Assembly: GCA_947632375.1 (NCBI GenBank)
Contig: CANRPF010000004.1
Location: 1-64,000, forward strand
DNA from: an uncultured Bacilli bacterium
Lineage (GTDB): Bacteria > Bacillota_I > Bacilli_A > RF39 > UBA660
DNA length: 64,000 nucleotides
Direction of reading: 5' to 3'
Numbering within the stretch: position 1 is the first letter of the stretch; each line of letters starts with the position of its first letter. Positions 51,260 through 58,211 of this stretch are shown piece by piece. The position numbers and the translations under genes are program-made. The notes below the pieces were generated by a model. The model was given only the letters and a program-made list of their open reading frames with translations. It did no database searches and had not been told where the DNA came from.

Positions 51260-51288
51260 TTGCGCTTTTTAGTGGTCTGTGCTATACT
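51260..51288 (+). promoter_or_regulatory. promoter with no evident ORF downstream
   Basis: TTGCGC-N17-TATACT. Confidence 0.5.
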
Positions 51289-51415
51289 GTATAATGTCAG
51301 GAGGGAACAGGGTGTCAGGTTTCTAACAAGTACAGGTGGCTGATTTCAAAATGAGATTGGTTGCTTCGGAAAAGAAAAACAGCCCAAAAAATCAAAAAAG
51401 ATTTTTAAAAAACTC

Positions 51416-51444
51416 TTGACAAAGAAAACTAAATATGATATAAT
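51416..51444 (+). promoter_or_regulatory. promoter
   Basis: TTGACA-N17-TATAAT. Confidence 0.85.
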
Positions 51445-51475
51445 AAATACATCAAAAGAAAAGGAGAGATGAGTT

Positions 51476-51838
51476 ATGACGAAGATGACTAAGAGAGATT
51501 GGTATGGTAGACTGGCGAAGATTGTTGAGGATTCTAATGCCTCTGATAAGGGCGAGGCTCTTGCCTTTATTGCCCATCAGGTAGAACTGCTTGACAATCG
51601 CTCTAGCAACACTAAGCCGACGAAGAACCAGCAGGCTAATGTTGGTATCTCTGAAAGCATTAAGGTTGCGCTGGGTAACGCTGGTAGGGCTGTTACTGTA
51701 ACCGAACTGCTGACTGATTCCACTCTGAGCGGTTTCACCAATCAGAAAATTTCCTCTCTGCTTAGGCAGATGGTGGAAAAGGGCGAAGTGATTCGCACTG
51801 AGGAAAAAAAGAAAGCCTACTTCTCCCTTGCGGAGTAG
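51476..51838 (+). CDS. winged-helix-like protein, paralogue 1
   Basis: C-terminal GRAVTVTELL...TNQKISSLLRQMVEKGEVIRTEEKKKAYFSLAE. Confidence 0.75.
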   Translation: MTKMTKRDWYGRLAKIVEDSNASDKGEALAFIAHQVELLDNRSSNTKPTKNQQANVGISESIKVALGNAGRAVTVTELLTDSTLSGFTNQKISSLLRQMVEKGEVIRTEEKKKAYFSLAE

Positions 51839-51859
51839 TAGGCACCCCGAAAGGGGATA

Positions 51860-51919
51860 GCGCCAATAGTTCAGGGGTAGAACAGAAATTAGGCGCGGGT
51901 TCGAGTCCCGCTTGGCGCT
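51860..51919 (+). ncRNA. tRNA-like gene lacking the anticodon arm
   Basis: GCGCCAA/TTGGCGC acceptor, T8 A9, D arm GTTC-AGGGGTA-GAAC, T arm GCGGG-TTCGAGT-CCCGC; only 10 nt (GAAATTAGGC) between A26 and T arm. Confidence 0.8.
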
Positions 51920-51953
51920 TCATTTTTCTAAGTTGTTGTTTTCCTCCTCTTAA

Positions 51954-51985
51954 AATGGCTAGGGATTTCCCTAGTCATTTTTTGT
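51954..51985 (+). terminator. terminator of wHTH/tRNA-like transcript
   Basis: atggCTAGGGAttTCCCTAGtcattttttg. Confidence 0.75.
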
Positions 51986-52040
51986 TTTGCCGGCCCGCAT
52001 GCGTTCGCGCGGGCCTCGTGGTCTCTGTCAATAGTAATGC

Positions 52041-52070
52041 TGCACAAATTTTGCGGGTCAAATTTGTGCA
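52041..52070. promoter_or_regulatory. operator-like palindrome TGCACAAATTT-N8-AAATTTGTGCA
   Basis: Perfect 11-bp inverted repeat 10 nt upstream of -35. Confidence 0.65.
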
Positions 52071-52079
52071 AAGTGCTAG

Positions 52080-52108
52080 TTGACATTCTCCCGAAAAGAT
52101 GTTATAAT
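52080..52108 (+). promoter_or_regulatory. promoter
   Basis: TTGACA-N17-TATAAT. Confidence 0.85.
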
Positions 52109-52133
52109 AAGCCTAGAAAGAGAGGTAGAAAAC

Positions 52134-52496
52134 ATGGATAAAGAAAAACTTATTAAGCGCATTATGAAAGAGTGTGAAGCCGATGGTGAACCTGTAACAA
52201 GAGAAGAAGCGGAGGAAATGGCTGAAATGGAAATAAAAGCCAATAAAGATTGTCGGCGGTATGAAACAGATGTGACAAAGAAGCAGAAACCCGCTCAGAG
52301 AGAACCAAAAATCGACCCCGATAAAGTAACCATTATTGATTCAATCGCCCACCAGTTAACTAGATGTGTTTGGCTTGATTCTGAAAAAGAAATTTCAGAT
52401 ATTCAAATTATCAATAGTCAAAAAGAAATTGCTTTTAAGGTTGGCGAAGATTCCTATTCAGTAACATTAACAAAACATAGAGTAAAAAAGAAGTAG
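52134..52496 (+). CDS. hypothetical protein, paralogue of 57159..57575
   Basis: MDKEKLIKRIMKECEADGEPVTREEAEEMAE...IAFKVGEDSYSVTLTKHRVKKK. Confidence 0.65.
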   Translation: MDKEKLIKRIMKECEADGEPVTREEAEEMAEMEIKANKDCRRYETDVTKKQKPAQREPKIDPDKVTIIDSIAHQLTRCVWLDSEKEISDIQIINSQKEIAFKVGEDSYSVTLTKHRVKKK

Positions 52497-52586
52497 GGCG
52501 GAAGCCCTGCTTTTTTCGCCACGTGGCCCGACAAATTGCACAAAAATCGGGTTCCCGCGCCTTCTATTTTTGTTTATTTTTTTCTA

Positions 52587-52615
52587 TTGACAAATTAAAT
52601 AAAGAGTGTTATAAT
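52587..52615 (+). promoter_or_regulatory. promoter
   Basis: TTGACA-N17-TATAAT. Confidence 0.85.
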
Positions 52616-52652
52616 TGATTTATCAAATGAAAGAGAGGAAACCTCAAAAACC

Positions 52653-53369
52653 ATGAGCAGAAAAAAAATGTATCTTGTAATCGACACTGAAACTTGTAAC
52701 ACTTTGGAACAGCCTTTTTGCTATGATATTGGCTATGCTATTACAGATAGAACAGGTCGGATTTATCTTGAAAGAAGCTTTGTTGTTGCTGAAATGTTTT
52801 TAGATAACAAAGATTTAATGGAAAGTTGTTATTTCGCTGAAAAAGTCCCTCAGTATTGGGAAGATATTAAAAATGGAAAGAGAGTATTAAAAAGCATTTA
52901 CAATATTAGAAAACAGATTAAACAGGATATGCGAGATTTTAAAATTCAGGATGTTGGGGCTTACAATATGGGATTCGATAAAAGAGCCTTAAATAATACT
53001 ATCCGCTATTGTAGTAAGTCACTGATTAGATGGTTTTTCCCTTTTGGTACACAATATTTTTGTATTTGGAATATGGCTTGCCAAGTTTTAATGACCAAAG
53101 TAAAATATATTAAATTTGCGATACAAAATGATTTTATTAGTGATTCTGGAAACCTTGAAACTTCCGCAGAAAGTTGTTATAAATGGCTGACTAATTCCAT
53201 TGATTTTGTGGAAAGTCACACAGGACTTGAAGATGTAAGAATTGAAATTGCAATCATGGCGGAGTGTTACCGCCAGCATAAAAAAATGAATAAAGAAATC
53301 TATTCCGCTTGTTGGAGGATTCCGCAGAGGAAAAGAAAAGAATTAGAGTTGCGCGAGGTTTTCCGCTAA
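52653..53369 (+). CDS. DnaQ-like DEDD 3'-5' exonuclease
   Basis: LVIDTETCN, YNMGFDKRALNN, HTGLEDVRIEIAI. Confidence 0.8.
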   Translation: MSRKKMYLVIDTETCNTLEQPFCYDIGYAITDRTGRIYLERSFVVAEMFLDNKDLMESCYFAEKVPQYWEDIKNGKRVLKSIYNIRKQIKQDMRDFKIQDVGAYNMGFDKRALNNTIRYCSKSLIRWFFPFGTQYFCIWNMACQVLMTKVKYIKFAIQNDFISDSGNLETSAESCYKWLTNSIDFVESHTGLEDVRIEIAIMAECYRQHKKMNKEIYSACWRIPQRKRKELELREVFR

Positions 53370-53412
53370 GTGCGGAGACCTCGCGCCCGTGCAAAATATT
53401 TTTTAAAAAGTA

Positions 53413-53441
53413 TTGACAAATTAACAATAACATGATATAAT
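53413..53441 (+). promoter_or_regulatory. promoter
   Basis: TTGACA-N17-TATAAT. Confidence 0.85.
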
Positions 53442-53470
53442 AAATTTATCAAAAGAGAGGAGATAAAAAG

Positions 53471-53800
53471 ATGATTAGTTGTGAAAAAGCATTAAGGGAG
53501 TTTTTAGATAGTTATTTCAATGATGAAAATGATATTGATAAAATTGTCAATGTTGCTAAAAAAATAGAAAAGGCAAGAGACAGGGAAGAACTCAGAGAAA
53601 AATATTATAATAAAATTTTAAATTTATGTAATGATTATGTAGTTTACATGGATGAGGATTATACAACAGTAGAACAACTCTTGTGTGATGTTTTATCAGT
53701 AGTAAGAGAAAATATTTTAAAACAGTATCTCGATTATGATGAGGAGAAGGATGAAGAGGATTACAATCCAGAGGAATGGGATGATGAAGATGAAGAGTAG
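53471..53800 (+). CDS. acidic hypothetical protein
   Basis: 109-aa ORF with very acidic C-terminus. Confidence 0.65.
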   Translation: MISCEKALREFLDSYFNDENDIDKIVNVAKKIEKARDREELREKYYNKILNLCNDYVVYMDEDYTTVEQLLCDVLSVVRENILKQYLDYDEEKDEEDYNPEEWDDEDEE

Positions 53801-53972
53801 GTTTTTACCTACTCTTTTTTCGCCGGCGCCTGCACTATCGCGCCGGCCCGCTATTCTGGAACTATACATTTTGCATAAAAATCTCAGCAAATTTTGTGTA
53901 TTTTGCCCATTGTATCTTTTCCCAAAATGTGATAAGATAATATCATCAAGAGAGAGAAAGAGAGGAAATTAG

Positions 53973-54152
53973 ATGAAACGACTTACAGAAAATGAAATTA
54001 CTTCGGAAAATATTGTATGGATTTTAAAAGGATTATTAAAAATGTGTCAAGATAAAGACATTGAGGTAAGAACCAGTTGTTTTTTGTATGCAGGTGACTC
54101 TATTACAGAAGTTGACACTGGAAGTGATAACGAAACAATTATTTTTTGGTAG
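53973..54152 (+). CDS. 59-aa protein MKRLTENEITSENIVWILKGLLKMCQDKDIEVRTSCFLYAGDSITEVDTGSDNETIIFW
   Basis: RBS agagagg; resembles 48023..48187. Confidence 0.6.
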   Translation: MKRLTENEITSENIVWILKGLLKMCQDKDIEVRTSCFLYAGDSITEVDTGSDNETIIFW

Positions 54153-54155
54153 CTA

Positions 54156-54184
54156 TTGACAAGTAATAAAAAATATGATATAAT
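54156..54184 (+). promoter_or_regulatory. promoter
   Basis: TTGACA-N17-TATAAT. Confidence 0.85.
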
Positions 54185-54216
54185 AGACTTATCAAAAGGA
54201 AAGAGAGGAAATTAAA

Positions 54217-54429
54217 ATGACGAAACTTACTTACAAGGTTAATGGTGTTGAGTATTCTAGCTATAACAAAGCAATCGCCGCTACTGAGGGTGGGCGGTAT
54301 AAACTTCATTCAATCTATACCCCTATGCCTGAGATTGGTCAGAATGTAGACCCTGAGAAAAGGGCAAAAAGAATTGCGGCTATTCAGGCAAAAGCAAGAA
54401 AAGCAAAAGATGAAAAGAAAAATATTTAA
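54217..54429 (+). CDS. small hypothetical protein
   Basis: 70-aa ORF with RBS. Confidence 0.65.
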   Translation: MTKLTYKVNGVEYSSYNKAIAATEGGRYKLHSIYTPMPEIGQNVDPEKRAKRIAAIQAKARKAKDEKKNI

Positions 54430-54531
54430 AAGCATTGTTAATTGTATGAGAGGCGGGAACCCGCCTCTCTTTCCTTTTATCTGGACACGTGCGTTTTTAA
54501 CCGGGCTCCCGCATATTTTTTAAAAAAGTTG

Positions 54532-54560
54532 TTGACAAATTCTTTCTAATGTGGTATAAT
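54532..54560 (+). promoter_or_regulatory. promoter
   Basis: TTGACA-N17-TATAAT. Confidence 0.85.
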
Positions 54561-54593
54561 TAAACCATCGAAAGGAAAGAGAGGTTAGACAAA

Positions 54594-54746
54594 ATGAGAA
54601 AAGTGTATTGCCCTGTTAATGGTTGGGATTGTCCTTATTGGCAAAAAGATGGTTCTTGTACTATTGATGACCCAATCAATGAGTGTGATGATTTTGGATT
54701 CTTTTGGGATGAGGATGATGAATATTGGGAGGAGGTTGAAGAATGA
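54594..54746 (+). CDS. Cys-rich acidic microprotein A (MRKVYCPVNGWDCPYWQKDGSCTIDDPINECDDFGFFWDEDDEYWEEVEE)
   Basis: Promoter + RBS; 4-nt ATGA overlap with next gene. Confidence 0.65.
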   Translation: MRKVYCPVNGWDCPYWQKDGSCTIDDPINECDDFGFFWDEDDEYWEEVEE

Positions 54747-54895
54747 AATTGTATTGTCCTATTGATAAACATGATTGTCCTTATAAAAAGGAAGGTAATA
54801 TTTGCTCATCTGAGTATCCATGTGATGATTTTTATTCCTTTTGGAAGAATGATTATGAATACTGGGAAAATTTTTTCAAGAATAAAGAAAAGTAG
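54743..54895 (+). CDS. Cys-rich microprotein B (MKLYCPIDKHDCPYKKEGNICSSEYPCDDFYSFWKNDYEYWENFFKNKEK)
   Basis: Tandem paralogue of A sharing CPxxxxDCPYxxxGxxC...CDDFxxFW. Confidence 0.65.
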   Translation: MKLYCPIDKHDCPYKKEGNICSSEYPCDDFYSFWKNDYEYWENFFKNKEK

Positions 54896-54949
54896 GCGCA
54901 AGCCTACTTTTTGGCGGGCCGCGCTCTATCAGGGCGCGGCGAAATTTCT

Positions 54950-54978
54950 ATTATACCACACCTCAGTAAATTTGTCAA
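54950..54978 (-). promoter_or_regulatory. leftward promoter (module 4) reading into hairpin 54919-54939
   Basis: Minus strand TTGACA-N17-TATAAT. Confidence 0.75.
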
Positions 54979-54997
54979 GGGAAAATTACAAAAAAAT

Positions 54998-55026
54998 TGC
55001 ACAAAAATAATTCCCAAAATTTGTGC
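54998..55026. promoter_or_regulatory. operator-like palindrome TGCACAAA...TTTGTGCA
   Basis: Inverted repeat between divergent promoters. Confidence 0.55.
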
Positions 55027-55036
55027 ATTATTACTC

Positions 55037-55065
55037 TATACAAATAAAAAGAAAAGTGCTATAAT
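55037..55065 (+). promoter_or_regulatory. promoter of short transcript 1 (no normal ORF)
   Basis: TATACA-N17-TATAAT. Confidence 0.5.
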
Positions 55066-55145
55066 GTATTTACAAGGTAAGGGAAAGGAGATGATTCCAT
55101 TGGGCTAGATAAACCCACAAGCTAGAAAAAAAATTAAAAAAACTA

Positions 55146-55174
55146 TTGACAAAGCAAAAAAGATATGTTATAAT
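55146..55174 (+). promoter_or_regulatory. promoter of short transcript 2 (no normal ORF)
   Basis: TTGACA-N17-TATAAT. Confidence 0.8.
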
Positions 55175-55286
55175 GTATTTACAAGATAAGAAAAGGAGAT
55201 GATTCCATTGGGTAGGGAAAGCGCAACTGGGCGAGCGCAATGACACAAATGCCTTTCAAAAAAATTTAAAAAAAATAAAAAAACTA

Positions 55287-55315
55287 TTGACAAATAAAAA
55301 AAGATATGCTATAAT
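55287..55315 (+). promoter_or_regulatory. promoter
   Basis: TTGACA-N17-TATAAT. Confidence 0.85.
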
Positions 55316-55350
55316 AAATATATCAAATAAAGAAAAGGAGAGATTAAATC

Positions 55351-55740
55351 ATGGCAGAGAAAATGACGAAAAAGGATTGGTATGGAGTTATTAAGAGTAT
55401 TGTTGAGGCTTCCGACTATGAGAATAAGGCGGGCGCGGTTGAGTTTATCGACCATCAGATTGAACTGCTGGCGAACCGCTCCAATGGTAGCAAGCCTACC
55501 AAAGACCAGAGGGCAAATGTGGAGTTTCGCAAGAATATCGCTGAAGCCCTGCGCTCCGCTGGTAGGGCGGTTACTGTAACTGAACTCATGGCGGTTATGC
55601 CTGCGGTAGTCCTTACCGCTGAGGGAGAAATCCCTGTGACTAACCAGAAGGTTTCCGCACTGCTTCGGCAGATGAAACTGAATGGTGAGGTTGTCCGCAC
55701 TGAGGACAAGAAAAAGGCTTACTTCGCTCTTGCGGAGTGA
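55351..55740 (+). CDS. winged-helix-like protein, paralogue 2
   Basis: GRAVTVTELM...TNQKVSALLRQMKLNGEVVRTEDKKKAYFALAE. Confidence 0.75.
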   Translation: MAEKMTKKDWYGVIKSIVEASDYENKAGAVEFIDHQIELLANRSNGSKPTKDQRANVEFRKNIAEALRSAGRAVTVTELMAVMPAVVLTAEGEIPVTNQKVSALLRQMKLNGEVVRTEDKKKAYFALAE

Positions 55741-55811
55741 GCCTAACCCAAAACAAAGGGCGGTGGGGCTAGACCCCGCCGGCCCGTGCAAAAAATTTTT
55801 TAAAAAACCTA

Positions 55812-55840
55812 TTGACTTTTTTAGAATGATGTGATATAAT
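55812..55840 (+). promoter_or_regulatory. promoter
   Basis: TTGACT-N17-TATAAT. Confidence 0.8.
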
Positions 55841-55871
55841 AAATACATCAAAGGAAAGAGAGGTCAAGACC

Positions 55872-56000
55872 ATGACAACAACTTTCATGTATACTAGCAA
55901 AGAGGCTTTCGAGCGAGTTAAAAAGTTTTTGATTCAAAATCAATACTTGTTTGAAGCTGAGGAACACAATAAATTATTCATTCTGAAAGTAAAGGAGTAA
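55872..56000 (+). CDS. 42-aa protein MTTTFMYTSKEAFERVKKFLIQNQYLFEAEEHNKLFILKVKE
   Basis: Promoter and RBS agagaggtc. Confidence 0.6.
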   Translation: MTTTFMYTSKEAFERVKKFLIQNQYLFEAEEHNKLFILKVKE

Positions 56001-56003
56001 ATT

Positions 56004-56249
56004 ATGAATACTGGAATTAAGTTATACACAGATGAAAAGTATGGTTACATTTTGGAGCTTTGGGGCGGTAGCACCAAACACCCTGATTCTAGGTTTTTCT
56101 TTTCTGACTTTCAGAAAAATGATTTCCTTGATGATGAATGTCAAGTGTTCCAGTGGTTGTTGGAATGTGCAAGTAAATTGACCTTTCCTTTTCATGCTGA
56201 ACAGCTTGCAAGATACGCTCTTGAAAATTGGGTTGTGTGGAGAGACTAG
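56004..56249 (+). CDS. small hypothetical protein
   Basis: 81-aa ORF following 55872..56000. Confidence 0.65.
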   Translation: MNTGIKLYTDEKYGYILELWGGSTKHPDSRFFFSDFQKNDFLDDECQVFQWLLECASKLTFPFHAEQLARYALENWVVWRD

Positions 56250-56307
56250 CAAAAAGCTAGTCTCTTTTTCATCGCGGCGCGAATGACCCTCTCGCGCCGA
56301 ATATTCC

Positions 56308-56336
56308 ATTATACCACACCTTTGCAACTTTGTCAA
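56308..56336 (-). promoter_or_regulatory. leftward promoter (module 5) reading into hairpin 56275-56299
   Basis: Minus strand TTGACA-N17-TATAAT. Confidence 0.75.
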
Positions 56337-56394
56337 GTAGAAATTGTAAAAAAGTTGCACAAATATTTTTCCCGAATTTTGTATACTTTGCCTA

Positions 56395-56423
56395 TTGTGC
56401 TTTTTGGCGGTCTGTGCTATAAT
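56395..56423 (+). promoter_or_regulatory. promoter of short transcript without evident ORF
   Basis: TTGTGC-N17-TATAAT. Confidence 0.55.
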
Positions 56424-56549
56424 TAAACCATCGAAAGGGAGAGCGACTTACAAGCGGGTGAGGAAAACTCCTAGGGCGGGCGCCCGCCATGAGAAAACCC
56501 ATTCCAGTCAATCTCAAACAACTAAATAAAAAAAATTTTAAAAAAACTA

Positions 56550-56578
56550 TTGACAAAACAAACCAAACATGATATAAT
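56550..56578 (+). promoter_or_regulatory. promoter
   Basis: TTGACA-N17-TATAAT. Confidence 0.85.
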
Positions 56579-56629
56579 AAATCATGTAAGGAACAAAGAA
56601 AACAAACAAATTTAAGGAGGGTTTTAATT

Positions 56630-57022
56630 ATGACTAAGAAGGAAATGTTTGCAAAGGTTATCGCACTGGTTGAGGGTACTGAGGTTGATGAAAAGGCTGA
56701 GATTCTCGAAAAGCTGAATCATGAGGTAGAACTGCTGGCGAATAGGTCTAGTAGCTCTAAGCCCACTGCCACCCAGAGGGCAAATACTGCCATTCTCGCC
56801 ACTCTGGAAGGTGTAATGGCTGAGGCTGAAAAGCCTATGACCATTACTGACCTGATGAAGGACGAAAGGCTTGCCACCTATGAGGTGACTGATTCCAGCG
56901 GTACTCATACTGAGGTTATGACTAACCAGAAATTGACCGCCATGGTCAAGAAGCTGATTGCCAATGGCAAGGTTGTAAAGACTGTGGATAAGAAAAAGTC
57001 TTATTTCTCCCTTGCGGAGTAG
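56630..57022 (+). CDS. winged-helix-like protein, paralogue 3
   Basis: EKPMTITDLM...MTNQKLTAMVKKLIANGKVVKTVDKKKSYFSLAE. Confidence 0.75.
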   Translation: MTKKEMFAKVIALVEGTEVDEKAEILEKLNHEVELLANRSSSSKPTATQRANTAILATLEGVMAEAEKPMTITDLMKDERLATYEVTDSSGTHTEVMTNQKLTAMVKKLIANGKVVKTVDKKKSYFSLAE

Positions 57023-57095
57023 TAAGATGAAGGGCGGAGCAATCCGCCCTATTCCACTTTCTGGCGCACGGGCACAAAATTTTTATAAAAACTTA

Positions 57096-57124
57096 TTGAC
57101 AAAAGAAAATTTTTATGTTATAAT
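57096..57124 (+). promoter_or_regulatory. promoter
   Basis: TTGACA-N17-TATAAT. Confidence 0.85.
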
Positions 57125-57158
57125 ATTTTTAGAAAAAGAAAAGAAAGGGGATTTGTGA

Positions 57159-57575
57159 ATGATTACTTATGAACTGGGTAAGAGAAAGATAAAAATTCCA
57201 GAAACAGACATTGAGCGGTCAATGAAAATTCTGGGTATTACTAAAGATGAAGCTATTCAGGTTTGGCTTGAAGATGAAGGGTATCTTGAAAATGAGGAAC
57301 AGGAAGAACTGGAAGCAAAGGCGAAGAAAAATCGCATAACCGCAACCATTCATCAGGCAAGTGCTAAAGACCCTGCTAAAAAGACCCAGAAAGAAAGAGT
57401 AAGAAAAGAAGACCCTACAAAAGAGCTGATTATTGCAAAAACCGCAGAATTTTTGAAAGATTATGCAGAAAATGTTACAATTACTAACATTGGAAAGCTG
57501 ATTTCTTTTAAAATTGGTGAAGATGACTATGAATTTAATCTGATTCGCAAGCGGAAACCTAAAAAGGGCGCATAA
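57159..57575 (+). CDS. hypothetical protein, paralogue of 52134..52496
   Basis: Shared C-terminal ISFKIGEDDYEFNLIRKRKPKK. Confidence 0.7.
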   Translation: MITYELGKRKIKIPETDIERSMKILGITKDEAIQVWLEDEGYLENEEQEELEAKAKKNRITATIHQASAKDPAKKTQKERVRKEDPTKELIIAKTAEFLKDYAENVTITNIGKLISFKIGEDDYEFNLIRKRKPKKGA

Positions 57576-57631
57576 AAGCGCCCTAAAAGGAACACGGGCG
57601 CAATATTTTTAAAAATTTTTGATAAAAATGC

Positions 57632-57660
57632 TTGACAAACTGCAATAAAAGTGCTATAAT
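57632..57660 (+). promoter_or_regulatory. promoter
   Basis: TTGACA-N17-TATAAT. Confidence 0.85.
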
Positions 57661-57691
57661 TAAACCATCAAATGAAAGAGAGGTAACTAAA

Positions 57692-57850
57692 ATGGCTGAT
57701 TACACTATGAGATACAAAGATTACTGGGAGCAACTGATTGATAATAAAACTGGTAAGGTTATTCTTGAAGGTCATCATATTAGTGCGCTTAAGGTTCTTG
57801 AATTATTTGGTTATACCTATGATATAGAAGATTTAGATGAGGAGGAATAA
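57692..57850 (+). CDS. small hypothetical protein (MADYTMRYKDYWEQLIDNKTGKVILEGHH...)
   Basis: RBS-preceded ATG. Confidence 0.6.
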   Translation: MADYTMRYKDYWEQLIDNKTGKVILEGHHISALKVLELFGYTYDIEDLDEEE

Positions 57851-57854
57851 AAAA

Positions 57855-58079
57855 ATGAAGACAATGTGGCTTGTAAATTGGGGAGACCTGTCAATGATTT
57901 GCGAGACTAAAGAAGAAGGTATGGGGTATATAGAAGCAAAGGCTAAGCAGATAAATGCGGATATTCGTTGGATAGATATAGAAAACACTTACATGGAGTT
58001 TCTTTGTATTTATAATACCTGTGAGGTATGGTGCTATCAACTGGAGGAGATTCCTGTGTATAATAGGGCTAACCTATGA
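57855..58079 (+). CDS. small hypothetical protein (MKTMWLVNWGDLSMICETKEEGMGYIEAKAKQINADIRWIDIEN...)
   Basis: RBS gaggaat upstream; follows 57692..57850. Confidence 0.6.
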   Translation: MKTMWLVNWGDLSMICETKEEGMGYIEAKAKQINADIRWIDIENTYMEFLCIYNTCEVWCYQLEEIPVYNRANL

Positions 58080-58211
58080 GTTAGCCCTATTTTGTCGGAG
58101 CGCGGACAGCCGGAGGCGCTCCGCTTCTCCCTCCACACGCTCATATGGCGATTTTTGCTGCGATTTTTTTGTTTTATCATATGGCGCCAGATTCCCGAAT
58201 TTTTTATCCCA

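Noticed and set aside
51860-51919. Normal tRNA gene
   Set aside because: No anticodon stem-loop can be drawn, so it cannot decode; reported instead as a tRNA-like RNA
54762-55010. Plus 82-aa ORF
   Set aside because: Wrong frame relative to tandem Cys-rich microprotein 54743..54895
55309-55851. 180-aa minus ORF
   Set aside because: Antisense to winged-helix paralogue 2, which has promoter, RBS and two homologues
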